From assembly GCF_000981585.1 (NCBI RefSeq), contig NZ_LN831776.1, positions 1,751,001-1,815,000 of the forward strand: a DNA stretch of 64,000 bases. The letters are read 5' to 3'. This document shows positions 1-8,707 of this stretch, in pieces. Position numbers and translations under genes: made by a program. Within the stretch, counting starts at the first letter, position 1. Each line of letters opens with the position of its first letter. Source of the stretch: Paenibacillus riograndensis SBR5. Its GTDB lineage: Bacteria > Bacillota > Bacilli > Paenibacillales > Paenibacillaceae. Under the pieces are notes generated by a model, which saw only the letters and a program-made list of their open reading frames with translations, was not told where the DNA came from and made no database searches.

Positions 1-1254
1 TACAAATACGACGAAAACGCCACGGGCATGATCAAGGGCTACGATGCCTATGCACGCCTGGTGGATGGAATTCTGGAGGCCTTGCACACCCGGTATGGCG
101 TCCGCTACGAGCTGTATGCCAGTGACGATCCAAACAGTGAATACTGGAAGCTGCTGGAGAATGATGTACAGAGCGGACATCCCGGTGTGGAGCATGTGGC
201 GCGGATTTTTGACCGTCTGGAGGACCGGACGTTTGTGTATGACGATGACAAGGAGCAGCCGGAATACAGCATCCATCTGTCGATCCGCAACAACGTGCTG
301 GCTTATCCGGAGATGGGTGTGGCTCTGGCCCGGGTTCCTGTATTTCAGGAGAATGGCATCAATTTTCAGGACTATGTGTTTGCCGCCTCCGACGGGCAGC
401 TGCAGGGGTTTCTGGGCAATGTGCGCAAGCGGCAGCGGGAACAGAATATCAATAAGGTGACGGTGTTCACCGACAGGCGCAATGGTATTTTCCGTGAGGA
501 TGAGCCGATAACACGTTCGGTTGGACGCGAGGCTGTCGTGCTGGAGGCGGGGATCAAAAAAGAGATTTACCGCTCACTCGACCAATTCTTCGATTCGGAC
601 CGCAGCTTTTATGTTACCTATGACATTCCCTACAAAAGAGGGATTCTGCTCTACGGTCACCCCGGCAACGGCAAGACCACACTGGTCAAATCCATCGCCG
701 GGAGTGTGCCTGGTCCGGTGGTCTATTGGCAGATTACCGAATACACGAGCAGTGAATCGGTGAATGAGGTGTTCGAGGCCGCCGCCCGGCTGGCGCCGAT
801 GGTGCTGGTGATCGAGGACATCGATTCCATGCCGCAGGAGGTCAGATCCTTTTTCCTGAATACGCTGGACGGGGCCACCTCCAAGGAAGGGATTTTCCTA
901 ATCGGAACGACCAACTATCCGGAGAAAATAGACCCCGGCCTCATGAACCGCGCAGGACGCTTCGACCGGGCTTACGAGATCAAAATGCCGGACGAGGAGC
1001 TGCGGCTGGAGTATCTGAAGCTGCGCGGCTTCACGGCTTTTGCCGGGGAAGAGGGCGTTGCCGCCGCCGCGCGTCTGACGGCGGATTTCTCCCTGACCCA
1101 GCTCGGCGAACTCTACGTCAGCGCCGCGCTCGAATGGCATGAGAACGGCCGGGCCGATGTCGAGGCGCTTGTCCGCGGAATGCGCGGCGAGCTCGACAAA
1201 GGCCGCAAGCGGGAATGGTTGAAGGACGCTTCTTCGACCATTGGATTTTACTGA
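1..1254 (+). CDS. AAA-family ATPase, 5' end outside the window
   Basis: The reading frame is open from the first base, so the ATG at 28 is probably internal and the true start lies upstream. Counting from that ATG, a Walker A motif GHPGNGKTT lies near residue 210, Walker B VLVIEDID near 260, a sensor-1-like GTTN near 293 and an arginine-finger-like NRAGRFDR near 310, giving one complete AAA module in the C-terminal half. The N-terminal 200 residues match no family I can name. Order and motifs resemble BCS1/FtsH-like single-AAA proteins, which remodel or unfold protein substrates using ATP; the substrate here is unknown. No transmembrane segment is visible in the part shown. A strong terminator follows 32 bases after the stop. 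Confidence 0.85.
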   Translation, partial: YKYDENATGMIKGYDAYARLVDGILEALHTRYGVRYELYASDDPNSEYWKLLENDVQSGHPGVEHVARIFDRLEDRTFVYDDDKEQPEYSIHLSIRNNVLAYPEMGVALARVPVFQENGINFQDYVFAASDGQLQGFLGNVRKRQREQNINKVTVFTDRRNGIFREDEPITRSVGREAVVLEAGIKKEIYRSLDQFFDSDRSFYVTYDIPYKRGILLYGHPGNGKTTLVKSIAGSVPGPVVYWQITEYTSSESVNEVFEAAARLAPMVLVIEDIDSMPQEVRSFFLNTLDGATSKEGIFLIGTTNYPEKIDPGLMNRAGRFDRAYEIKMPDEELRLEYLKLRGFTAFAGEEGVAAAARLTADFSLTQLGELYVSAALEWHENGRADVEALVRGMRGELDKGRKREWLKDASSTIGFY

Positions 1255-1285
1255 ACGGATAAGACGACTCAATAGAGTATGTATG

Positions 1286-1309
1286 AGGGAGCCGTGAGGC
1301 TCCCTTTTT
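1286..1309 (+). terminator. Rho-independent terminator after the AAA ATPase
   Basis: AGGGAGCC and GGCTCCCT form a perfect 8-bp stem around a GTGA loop and run into a T tract. It ends the AAA ATPase transcript. Confidence 0.85.
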
Positions 1310-1434
1310 CCGGGAAAGCACCAGAGTAATCATCGAAGAGCCACTATTCCTGATCCATACAAATACAGACGCAAACGCAAACGCAAACCAAATTTTTGGC
1401 GGATTCATACGTGGATGGGTTAAGGGGGGAGGGG

Positions 1435-1722
1435 ATGAAGCCAAATTCGCTGGATGAGCTGTACCAGATTTATGTTCAGGACATATACGCCTACTTGCGC
1501 TCCCTCTGCCATGATCATTACCTTGCGGAAGATCTGATGCAGGAAACCTTTTACCGTGCCTATCTGTATCTGGAGAATTGCCGTGAGGACAAGATTAAGC
1601 CCTGGCTGTTCCGTGTTGCGTACAATGCGTTTGTGGATCATACGCGGAAGGCGAAGAGGAGAATCACAGCCGCGTATACTTGCTTCTCCCCCCTGCAAAT
1701 CGTACAATTATCTGAAAATTAG
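1435..1722 (+). pseudogene. Truncated ECF sigma factor (region 2 only)
   Basis: The ATG at 1435 follows a strong GGGGGAGGGG ribosome binding site. The 95-residue product begins as a normal ECF sigma factor: helices of sigma region 2 with LAEDLMQETFYRAY (the -10 recognition/core-binding helix) and KPWLFRVAYNAFVDHTRK. After KAKRR at about residue 75 the similarity stops, a short unrelated tail follows and a stop comes at 1722. ECF factors are normally 160-190 residues with a region 4 that reads the -35 element; that region is absent here and in the other frames downstream. It is therefore most likely a deletion remnant. No anti-sigma gene is adjacent. A short functional region-2-only protein cannot be excluded. 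Confidence 0.75.
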
Positions 1723-1777
1723 TATTCGCACAGCTGCGGTAGATGTTTGCGATTATGCAGATTAGGAGTTGAAGCAA

Positions 1778-2284
1778 ATGAAGGTAGGAGTGGTATCGGA
1801 TACGCATCTCTCAAGCAGGGCCAAGGGGCTGCCCTCCGTGCTTATGGAAGAATTCAGCAAGGTGGATATGATCCTGCATCTGGGCGATTGGGTATCGCTG
1901 GAAATCTATGATCTGCTGGCAGAGCTTGCCCCAGTAGAAGGGATTGCCGGCAACAACGACGGGGCCGAGATTATCCGGCGGTTTGGGGAACGCAAGATCG
2001 TTACGCTGGAAGGCGTGCGGATCGGAATGATTCATGGACATGCGCCTTACTCCCGCAAGGGAACCGACGGGAACGCGCTGCTCGCTTTTGAAGGCGAGAA
2101 GGTGGACTGCATCCTGTTTGGCCATTCCCACCAGCCGCTGCTTCGGCAGGAGGGGGATATTCTGCTGTTCAATCCCGGCTCACCTACGGATAAGCGGCGG
2201 GAGAAGCAGTATTCGTTCGGCCTCATGGATATTGAAGAGGGCAAAATCAGCGCGCGCCATATTTTCTACGATTCCAGGGGATAG
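1778..2284 (+). CDS. YfcE/MJ0936-type metallophosphoesterase
   Basis: This 168-residue protein belongs to the calcineurin-like phosphoesterases of the YfcE/YsnB type, which hydrolyse phosphodiesters with two metal ions. The metal-binding motifs appear in order: SDTH near residue 8, LGDW near 35, GNND near 60, IHGH near 86 and GHSH near 112, then FNPGS. The ATG at 1778 is chosen over the in-frame TTG at 1769 because AGGAG at 1764-1768 sits nine bases before it. Length is normal for the family. It follows the sigma-factor remnant by 55 bases; the physiological substrate cannot be read from sequence. Confidence 0.9.
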   Translation: MKVGVVSDTHLSSRAKGLPSVLMEEFSKVDMILHLGDWVSLEIYDLLAELAPVEGIAGNNDGAEIIRRFGERKIVTLEGVRIGMIHGHAPYSRKGTDGNALLAFEGEKVDCILFGHSHQPLLRQEGDILLFNPGSPTDKRREKQYSFGLMDIEEGKISARHIFYDSRG

Positions 2285-2434
2285 GGCGGTCCTGAAGTTA
2301 AGTCCAAATGATGCGTGATTCTCTCCATGGTCTGAAGCCGGGCAATTCACTAAAATAGAATAAAGGATGAACCTCATGTGTTAGTAATCCTTGATATTCT
2401 ATGGCGGAAGCAGCCGGAAAGTTGGAACCGGGAC

Positions 2435-2893
2435 ATGAACTATCATTTGGAACAAGCGGGGGTACAGGATCTGGAGCTGGCCGCTCCGCTATTTAATGAT
2501 TACCGCGTCTTTTATGGGCAGCAGCCGGATTTGGCAGGAGCCCATCAATTCCTGGAAGCGAGAATGGACAATAAGGAATCGGCCCTGTTCATAGCGGTGA
2601 CAGGGGAAGGAGCTTACAGGCAGGCAGGAGGCTTTGCGCAGCTGTATCCGTCCTTTTCATCCGTAACCATGCAGCGGGTATGGATTCTGAATGATCTGTT
2701 TGTCGCAGCGGAGCAGCGCGGGAAGGGATTAGGGTCATTGTTGCTAACGGGAGTGCGGGAATTTGCCCGCGATACAGGCGCCAAGGGTCTGGAACTAACC
2801 ACGATGACCAATAATACCGGAGCGCAGCGTCTATATGAGGCGCATGGCTACAGCCGGGAGGATGAATTTTTTTCTTATCATTTGTTTTTTTGA
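2435..2893 (+). CDS. GNAT family N-acetyltransferase
   Basis: The 152-residue product has the GNAT fold: an N-terminal part that begins MNYHLEQAGVQDLELAAPLF, and the acetyl-CoA pyrophosphate-binding loop EQRGKGLGSLLL near residue 90, followed by NNTGAQRLYEAHGY, the usual C-terminal helix-strand. It transfers an acetyl group from acetyl-CoA to an unknown amine. An in-frame GTG at 2378 with AAAGGATG upstream would add 19 residues that fall outside the domain; I prefer the ATG at 2435 because it matches the family's start, but the ribosome binding site there is weak. The next gene starts 22 bases after its stop, so the two are probably co-transcribed. Confidence 0.85.
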   Translation: MNYHLEQAGVQDLELAAPLFNDYRVFYGQQPDLAGAHQFLEARMDNKESALFIAVTGEGAYRQAGGFAQLYPSFSSVTMQRVWILNDLFVAAEQRGKGLGSLLLTGVREFARDTGAKGLELTTMTNNTGAQRLYEAHGYSREDEFFSYHLFF

Positions 2894-2915
2894 AAAGAAA
2901 GTTAGGAGCGTTAAT

Positions 2916-3629
2916 GTGGATAACAGCAATGGAAAGCTAGCCATATTTTTTGATCTGGATGATACGCTGTACGACCATCTGATTCCTTTCCGGGAAGCGG
3001 TGCGCGAGGTGCTGAAGCCGGATGAGAGCCATTTGAATTATGCGGATCTGTTCTACAAGGTAAGGCATCACAGTGATCTGCTCTGGCCGAAGTATTTGCG
3101 CGGGGAGCTTGAGCTTGAAGAAACGCGGGTACGGCGGCTGGAGCTGGCTTTTGCGGAATATGGTCTGGAGCTGAGCCGGGAGCAGGCGGCCAAGGTGCAG
3201 GCAGCATACATCGGCCGCCAGTACAGCATTGAGATGATCGAAGGGGCCGCTGAACAGCTTCAGCGTTTTATTTCCCTGGGACATAAGGTCGGGATCATTA
3301 CGAATGGCCCCCAGGACCATCAGATGAGCAAGCTGCGCGGACTGGGCGTCGACAGGCTGATCCCTGAAGAGATGATTTTTATCTCGGATGCGGTGGGACT
3401 GGCCAAGCCGGACCCGGCAATCTTTGCCCATGTGAACCGGGTGACCGGGACAACGGCTGGACAGTCGCTCTACGTAGGGGATACATGGGATAATGATGTG
3501 GTCGGAGCGCTTGAGGCAGGCTGGAAGGTGTGCTGGTACAACCCACGGGGCAGACAGCCGGGAACAGCGCATAAGCCGAGCTATATCTTCGCCAGCTACC
3601 GTGAATTCAGTGAGCTTCCTTTAATTTAA
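2916..3629 (+). CDS. HAD-superfamily hydrolase (YjjG-like)
   Basis: The product of 237 residues carries all HAD motifs: motif I FFDLDDTLYD near residue 11, motif II IITNG near 125, motif III lysine in GLAKPDP near 162, and motif IV VGDTWDND near 187. A helical cap domain lies between motifs I and II, as in subfamily I phosphatases such as YjjG (nucleotide phosphatase). The start is the GTG at 2916, seven bases after AGGAG; the longer frame from 2835 lies inside the preceding acetyltransferase gene. It is probably a small-molecule phosphatase; the substrate is not evident. A hairpin terminator follows. Confidence 0.88.
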   Translation: MDNSNGKLAIFFDLDDTLYDHLIPFREAVREVLKPDESHLNYADLFYKVRHHSDLLWPKYLRGELELEETRVRRLELAFAEYGLELSREQAAKVQAAYIGRQYSIEMIEGAAEQLQRFISLGHKVGIITNGPQDHQMSKLRGLGVDRLIPEEMIFISDAVGLAKPDPAIFAHVNRVTGTTAGQSLYVGDTWDNDVVGALEAGWKVCWYNPRGRQPGTAHKPSYIFASYREFSELPLI

Positions 3630-3667
3630 AAGATATGGGGTGTACTCTCCAGACTTTTTATTAACGC

Positions 3668-3710
3668 AGAGCAGCGATTCTCCAATAACAGGGGAATCGC
3701 TGCTCTTTTG
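3668..3710. terminator. Terminator between convergent genes
   Basis: AGAGCAGCGATTC (3668-3680) pairs perfectly with 3694-3706 and is followed by TTTTG. It lies between the HAD gene on the plus strand and apbE on the minus strand and may serve both. Confidence 0.8.
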
Positions 3711-3740
3711 ACGTTTTAAGTTTTTGAGAAGATAGAGGGT

Positions 3741-4850
3741 TTAATTGGCGAACGTATATGTCGGGTCGGTCAGCTGCAGTCTTTTTTTCAAATCGGAGGT
3801 TGCGTAGATCTTGTTGTCGTCCGTGATAAAAAAGGCGTCCACCTTCTCCGGCAGCGATTCCAGATATTTCATGCCATCCTCCAGACCCATAAGGAACACT
3901 CCGGTAGACAGGGCATCCGCATCAGTTGCGTTGGGGCTCATAATGGTGATGCTTTTCAGCCCGTTCTGGGATGGAAAACCTGTGCGCGGGTCAAGAATGT
4001 GGTGATAACGCACACCGTCCTGCATGAAGAAACGTTCGTATACACCGGAGGCGTCTATAACCTCATCCGAAATTTTGATGGTTCCCAGTTGGCTGCCGCG
4101 GCTTTGATCCGGGTCCTGCAAGCCGATGTTCCAGGGCGAGCCGTTAGGCTTGTTCCCAAGCGCAATAATGCTGCTGCCCCCAAGGTTGATCATTGCGCTG
4201 TCGAGCCCCTGCTCCTTCAAATAATCGGCAATGCGGTCGGCTGCATACCCTTTGCCGATCCCGCCCATATCCAGCACCATGCCTTCTTTGGCCAGCTTGA
4301 CGGTCTTCGCAGCCTCATCCACAATAACATCTTTATAATTGGTCAAGGCCTTGGCCTTGTCGATCTCCGCCTGAGGAGGAACCGATTCTCCGCCGCTGCC
4401 GATATTCCACAGATCCACGAGCGGGCCGATTGTCGGGTCGAACAGCCCGTCCATTTCCTCGGCGTATTTCAGCGACTGCTTAACAATATCCAGCGTTTCA
4501 TCGGAGACTGCAACGGCCTCCTTGCCGGCAGCCTTATTTACCGCATACAACTCTCCGTCTTCCTTGGTGCGGCTGAACTCTTTATCCATGCGCTCCAGCA
4601 TCTGCTGGATGTCATCCATATTTTTCTGCTCGGCCTTGTCGCCGAAAACCTTGATATTCACAACGGTATCATAAATATAAAACGTCTGCTCCAGGGACTT
4701 CGTTCCGCCATCCGTGGATACCTTAGCGCCGCCGGCGGTCTCTTCCGGACTGCTGTTCTTGTCCTTGCTGCTGCCGCAGGCTGTGACAGACAGAGCGATG
4801 ATAATGACGAAAACGACGAGGAGAAGTGTCGATTTTTTGTTCTTGAGCAT
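3741..4850 (-). CDS. apbE: FAD:protein FMN transferase ApbE, lipoprotein
   Basis: The 369-residue protein has a lipoprotein signal peptide: a basic start, a hydrophobic stretch and the lipobox VTAC near residue 25, so it should be anchored outside the membrane. A serine/asparagine-rich linker is followed by the ApbE domain, with the characteristic FDPTIGPLVDLWNIG, DMGGIGKGYAADRI, NLGGSS and the Mg-binding C-terminal part DADALSTGVFLMG. ApbE covalently attaches FMN from FAD to threonine of target redox proteins such as Rnf, Nqr or FMN-binding-domain proteins. No such target is in the window. The gene stands alone, divergent from the TetR gene. Confidence 0.93.
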   Translation of the reverse strand: MLKNKKSTLLLVVFVIIIALSVTACGSSKDKNSSPEETAGGAKVSTDGGTKSLEQTFYIYDTVVNIKVFGDKAEQKNMDDIQQMLERMDKEFSRTKEDGELYAVNKAAGKEAVAVSDETLDIVKQSLKYAEEMDGLFDPTIGPLVDLWNIGSGGESVPPQAEIDKAKALTNYKDVIVDEAAKTVKLAKEGMVLDMGGIGKGYAADRIADYLKEQGLDSAMINLGGSSIIALGNKPNGSPWNIGLQDPDQSRGSQLGTIKISDEVIDASGVYERFFMQDGVRYHHILDPRTGFPSQNGLKSITIMSPNATDADALSTGVFLMGLEDGMKYLESLPEKVDAFFITDDNKIYATSDLKKRLQLTDPTYTFAN

Positions 4851-5030
4851 GTTCCACCATCCATAAAGTTAGTTTCTTGATCACATCCTTACTATAATAC
4901 CCCAGATCAGCAGGCAATGGATACTTATTTCATGACATTTTGGGCATAAGATACAGGTGGGATTCACGCTTCGGGTGAAAGAATTAATTAAAATTGTTGT
5001 CATATCGGCGCAGACATGTTAAATTGATTG

Positions 5031-5062
5031 TTGACCGACTGACCAAAAATAAAATTTAGTCA
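5031..5062 (+). promoter_or_regulatory. Putative promoter and TetR operator
   Basis: A possible -35 TTGACC (5031-5036) and weak -10 TTTAGT (5055-5060) with an 18-base spacer precede the TetR gene. An imperfect inverted repeat, TGACCAAA (5040-5047) and TTTAGTCA (5055-5062, 7 of 8 positions), overlaps the promoter. This fits autorepression by the TetR protein encoded just downstream; assignment is inferred from position. Confidence 0.45.
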
Positions 5063-5098
5063 ATTATTGACTGTTTAGGAAGGAAAGGAGCTTGAGCC

Positions 5099-5671
5099 AT
5101 GTCTATCGACCGCAAAGCATTAATTCTGCAGGCGGCGACCAAATCCTTTGTACAGTTTGGCTATAAAGCCACGACTATGGATCAAGTGTCCAAGATCGCA
5201 AATGTAGGCAAAGGCACGATTTATACTTTTTTCAAAACCAAGGAAGAATTATTCGAAGAAATTCTGGACAAGGCCTCCCAGGAGCTGACCTCGGTCATGA
5301 ACCGTTTGGCGGCGGAGGACAACACTTTTATCCAGAAGCTGTTCAATCTGCTCGACTCCATTCTGGAATTCCGCTCCGATCATGAGCTGTTCGTCAAGCT
5401 GGCGCAGGAAGTGCGCGATATCGGGACTGTCCAGGCGCTTGAAGGAGTGAAGCGGATGGAGGAATATGCGCTGGATTTCCTGCGGTATCAGATTGAGCAG
5501 GCGATGGAGCGCGGGGAAGTGAAGCCCTGTGATGCCAGCGTGGCAGCGTTTATGATTTTCCGGCTATACCTGGCTTTGACTACTGAATGGAACAAGGAAC
5601 ATGAGCCCCTGGACAAAAACCGGATCAAGGAGCATATGATTCTGTTTATTTCAAATGGCATACTTATCTAG
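5099..5671 (+). CDS. TetR/AcrR family transcriptional regulator
   Basis: A 190-residue TetR-type repressor. The N-terminal helix-turn-helix spans roughly residues 10-55 (TTMDQVSKIANVGKGTIYTFF followed by KTKEELFEEIL, the usual signature), and the helical ligand/dimerisation domain follows. AAGGAAAGGAG lies before the ATG. The YhgE/Pip gene starts about 100 bases downstream in the same direction, a pairing found repeatedly in Firmicutes, so this protein most likely controls itself and that membrane protein. Its ligand is unknown. Confidence 0.9.
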   Translation: MSIDRKALILQAATKSFVQFGYKATTMDQVSKIANVGKGTIYTFFKTKEELFEEILDKASQELTSVMNRLAAEDNTFIQKLFNLLDSILEFRSDHELFVKLAQEVRDIGTVQALEGVKRMEEYALDFLRYQIEQAMERGEVKPCDASVAAFMIFRLYLALTTEWNKEHEPLDKNRIKEHMILFISNGILI

Positions 5672-5773
5672 AAGCCAAGCCATACAGCCTGCAAGGGCTA
5701 TTTTTTTCCAATAGTTATGATTGATTATGAAAATTTTCACGAATTTACAAACAAGAGATAGAAGGTGCCGGCA

Positions 5774-7867
5774 ATGAAAGTTATTACTGTGTTTCTGAAG
5801 GATATGAAAATACTTTTGACCAAGCCTATGCTTGTGCTCACTTTACTGGGTGTAGCGGCGTTGCCGATGCTGTACAGCAGCTTTTTGGTGGATGCCTCCT
5901 GGGACCCGTACGGCAATACGGGCAAGCTCCCTGTTGCTGTTGTTAACCTGGATAAGGGAGCTGTCTATGAGGGCAAATCCATGGAAGTGGGAAAGGACTT
6001 CGTGGATGAGCTGAAGGATAACGACGATTTCAAGTGGAATTTCGTTAACGCGGCTGAAGCCGAGGACGGCATGGCCCATAACCGTTATTATATGACCATT
6101 ACGATTCCCGCCAACTTTTCGGAAAATGCGACAACACTGACTGCGGAGCATCCGGTTCAGGCAGAGATTGTGTTCGAGCCGAACAGCGACTATAACTTTG
6201 TCGCCGGGCAAATCGGCAACAGTGCGATGAGCAAGCTGAAGGCCAAGCTGTCCACCCAGATAACAGCAGCCTATACTCGCAGTATGTTCGAGCAGGTGGA
6301 CACGATCTCGCAAGGCCTTGGAGATGCAGGCGAAGGTGCAACTAAGCTTAAGGATGGAGCAGGCAAACTCCAGGGCGGGTTGGCCACGCTGAAGACCAAC
6401 CTGAACAAGCTGGCCAGCGGCACAACCGAGCTGCAAAGCGGACTGAAGCTGCTGTATAACGGCGCGGGCAGTCTGAAGCAAGGCACAGGTACACTCACGC
6501 AGGGAACGACAGGCTTGGCCGGCGGATTAAGCCAGCTGGTCAAGGCTGAGCAACAGCTCCAGGCTGGTGCTGTGCAGTCGCAGAAAGGCGCTGCACAGCT
6601 GAACGAAGGGTTGCTGGCCTCGAAGACGGGCAGCAGCCAGCTGAAAGAGGGACTGACCGCGTCTGAAGCGGCCAGCAGCCAGCTTGCCGCCGGTGCGGAT
6701 CAGGTGGCCAAGGGGCTGGAGCAGATGATGGCGGCAACGCCCGGCCTGCAGGAGAATGAGCAGTTCCAGCAGCTGCTGGCTGCAAGCCGGCAGGTTGCCG
6801 CAGGCAGCCAGCAGCTGCACACCGGACAGGAGCAGCTGCTGGCCGGCAGTACCAAGCTGGACTCGGGACAGCAGCAATTGGCTGCAGGCGCCAAGCAGCT
6901 AAGCGATGGCGGCTCCCAGCTGGCCACAGGGCTGCAGACCTTTGGCCAGAAGCTGAATCAGGCCAGCGCAGGCGGCAGCAAGCTGGCTGCCGGGGCTGCG
7001 GCGCTGAACAAGGGCGCCGTCCAGCTGGGGCAAGGGCTGACCAAGCTTGCGGGAGGCGTAGACGGCCTCTCTGAAGGAGCGGTCAAACTGAAGGATGGAG
7101 CGGGAGAACTGAATGACGGCGCCGGCAAGCTGGCCAGCGGCAGCGGTGAACTGGCGGAGAAGCTGACCGACGCCGCAGCGGATACCTCCAGCGTGAAATC
7201 CGGGGATGATACGGTGAGCATGTTCGCCGAGCCGGTGAAGCTCACAGAGAAGACGGATCATAAGCTGGATCACTATGGACTGGGAATCGCGCCGTATTTC
7301 TTGTCGCTTGCCCTGTTCGTGGGAGCGCTGGTGTTCAGTACTGTATTCTCACTGCGCGATTCGAATGTGCCGGGCGCTTCGCCGATGGGCCGATTTCTGA
7401 GCCGGACGCTCACCTTCGTGATGGTCAGCATTCTCCAGTCGCTTCTTGCCGATATTGTCCTGTTATACGGCCTGAAGCTGGAGGTACAGAGCGTACCACT
7501 CTTCTTCCTGTTCACGCTGATCGTCAGCTTCAGCTTCACGATGATTGTTCAGGCACTGGTTACGTGGCTGGATAATCCGGGACGCTTCCTGGCGATTGTA
7601 CTGATGATCTTCCAGCTCACTTCAAGCGCCGGCACCTTCCCGCTGGAGATGCTGCCAGGCTGGATGCAGAAGGTTAATCCTTGGCTGCCCATGACGCACA
7701 GCATCGTCGGCTACAAGGCAATCATCGGCAGCGGAGACTACGCATTGATGAGAGAGCAAATCGTCTACTTGCTGATTTACGCTGTGATCTTCCTGGCGCT
7801 CACCTTCTTGTACTTTGCACGCCAGAACAAGCGCACTGCAGCGCCTTCTAAGGAGCTTGCGGTCTAA
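5774..7867 (+). CDS. YhgE/Pip family membrane protein
   Basis: The start is taken as the ATG at 5774, eight bases after GAAGG; the GTG at 5765 overlaps that site. The roughly 697-residue product has one N-terminal transmembrane segment, a large extracytoplasmic part, and about five C-terminal membrane segments of the ABC-2 permease type. The middle third (about residues 180-480) is a run of degenerate repeats of about 11-14 residues of the form LxxGxxxLxxGxxxL, predicted to form a long coiled or helical stalk. YhgE and phage-infection proteins (Pip) share this layout; some act in secretion of type VII substrates or as phage receptors. The preceding TetR gene is the likely regulator. Confidence 0.9.
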   Translation: MKVITVFLKDMKILLTKPMLVLTLLGVAALPMLYSSFLVDASWDPYGNTGKLPVAVVNLDKGAVYEGKSMEVGKDFVDELKDNDDFKWNFVNAAEAEDGMAHNRYYMTITIPANFSENATTLTAEHPVQAEIVFEPNSDYNFVAGQIGNSAMSKLKAKLSTQITAAYTRSMFEQVDTISQGLGDAGEGATKLKDGAGKLQGGLATLKTNLNKLASGTTELQSGLKLLYNGAGSLKQGTGTLTQGTTGLAGGLSQLVKAEQQLQAGAVQSQKGAAQLNEGLLASKTGSSQLKEGLTASEAASSQLAAGADQVAKGLEQMMAATPGLQENEQFQQLLAASRQVAAGSQQLHTGQEQLLAGSTKLDSGQQQLAAGAKQLSDGGSQLATGLQTFGQKLNQASAGGSKLAAGAAALNKGAVQLGQGLTKLAGGVDGLSEGAVKLKDGAGELNDGAGKLASGSGELAEKLTDAAADTSSVKSGDDTVSMFAEPVKLTEKTDHKLDHYGLGIAPYFLSLALFVGALVFSTVFSLRDSNVPGASPMGRFLSRTLTFVMVSILQSLLADIVLLYGLKLEVQSVPLFFLFTLIVSFSFTMIVQALVTWLDNPGRFLAIVLMIFQLTSSAGTFPLEMLPGWMQKVNPWLPMTHSIVGYKAIIGSGDYALMREQIVYLLIYAVIFLALTFLYFARQNKRTAAPSKELAV

Positions 7868-7986
7868 GGCAGCCCTTGGGTGAAAGGAAATATGAAGGAT
7901 CAGCTTCGCTAGGCGGCGGCTGAGCGAAAGATAAGGCATAAACGCAAGAGTCCCCCCATAAGGCGGACCTGAACGACCTATTACGG

Positions 7987-8065
7987 AAACTTCCGCCCCT
8001 CAGAGGGAGGCCACTGAAAATTAGCTTTACAGTGGCCTCCCTCTGAGGGGAACGGGAGTTTTTTT
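7987..8065 (+). terminator. Very long hairpin terminator after the YhgE gene
   Basis: Arms 7996-8016 and 8030-8050 are perfectly complementary over 21 bp around a 13-base loop. The pairing continues through a two-base bulge with 7987-7995 and 8053-8061 (8 of 9 positions), and T residues run to 8065. The stem of about 30 bp is much longer than needed for termination. Confidence 0.8.
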
Positions 8066-8300
8066 GTTCTTTATTACTCCTGTTGGTCGGAAATAATGAT
8101 TTTCTTCTATTGCATGTATGGTGTAGAGACTGGGAGTTGGGGAAAGTAAGGTGGCGCAAGAAAGGAAGGAAGCAAGAGTACAGTAACAAGAAAGAAGGGG
8201 GAAGGACGCAAGGAGGGAAGGGACTGTCCGCGAGAGTTGCAGGGAGGCGAAGTGGAATTAGTTCACTTCAATCGGCAAAAAAGCATTAAGCAGAGGAAAT

Positions 8301-8509
8301 AGTGGGAAAAAGTAAAGTTAATTTAAGCGAATTTCCCTGTATTGCCGGGAATCGGCCGGATTAGTTGTCCTTTTTCCAACTAACACCTCTGGAAAAGGGG
8401 CATGAAGGAGATTTAAGTTTACTTTTTCCACTTGGGCCTGCTGCCGGATACCCTAAAAACTTATAATGCAAAACGGCTATGCAATCCAATGAAGGACGGC
8501 ATAGCCGTT
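8301..8509. repeat. Composite palindromic repeat, copy 1
   Basis: Three palindromic units built on a GGAAAAAG or CTTTTTCC core lie at 8301-8325, 8361-8383 (perfect 7-bp ends TTAGTTG/CAACTAA) and 8412-8436. They are followed by a hairpin AACGGCTATGC (8472-8482) and its exact complement (8499-8509) with CCAATGAAGG in the loop. The same arrangement recurs at 31357-31736. Both copies sit between convergent genes and before the end of a minus-strand glycosyltransferase gene. Confidence 0.75.
8472..8509 (-). terminator. Hairpin terminator for the minus-strand GT2 gene
   Basis: The 11-bp perfect stem at 8472-8482/8499-8509 is, on the minus strand, followed by TTTTGCATTATAA. It is about 200 bases beyond the stop of the glycosyltransferase gene that ends at 8708. 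Confidence 0.65.
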
Positions 8510-8582
8510 AGGTCCAGGGTAACCCGGTCCATGCATGGATTCCCGGCAAGCTGGCTCCTATTTAACTAATTTCGGCATAGTA

Positions 8583-8672
8583 TTCCTGCATAACTAATTC
8601 CTGCATAACTAATTCCTGCATAGCTGGTTCCTGCATAGCTAATTCCTGCATAACTGGTTCCTGCATAACTAG
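8583..8672. repeat. Six tandem 15-bp repeats
   Basis: Six consecutive units of the type TTCCTGCATAACTAA fill 8583-8672, with degenerate units on either side (about 8553-8582 and 8673-8702). The array abuts the stop codon of the minus-strand glycosyltransferase. On the minus strand one frame is open through the array and reads as pentapeptides of the form E-L/P-V/A-M-Q. Confidence 0.85.
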
Positions 8673-8707
8673 CTCATGTTTAACTGATTCATCAAGCTGG
8701 CTCGTGC

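Larger units (their letters stand above)
7868..8707. other. 840-bp repeat-rich intergenic region
   Basis: This gap between convergent genes holds no convincing gene. It contains a very long hairpin (7987-8061), one copy of a composite palindromic repeat (8301-8509), and a block of 15-bp tandem repeats (8583-8672). A 68-residue open frame at 8083-8289 is rich in K, R and G with no family resemblance and is not called. Confidence 0.7.

Noticed and set aside
8083..8289. 68-residue frame rich in K, R and G
   Set aside because: It has no recognisable domain, and it lies in an intergenic region full of repeats.
8583..8672. CRISPR array
   Set aside because: The units are contiguous 15-bp repeats without unique spacers, and no cas genes are near.
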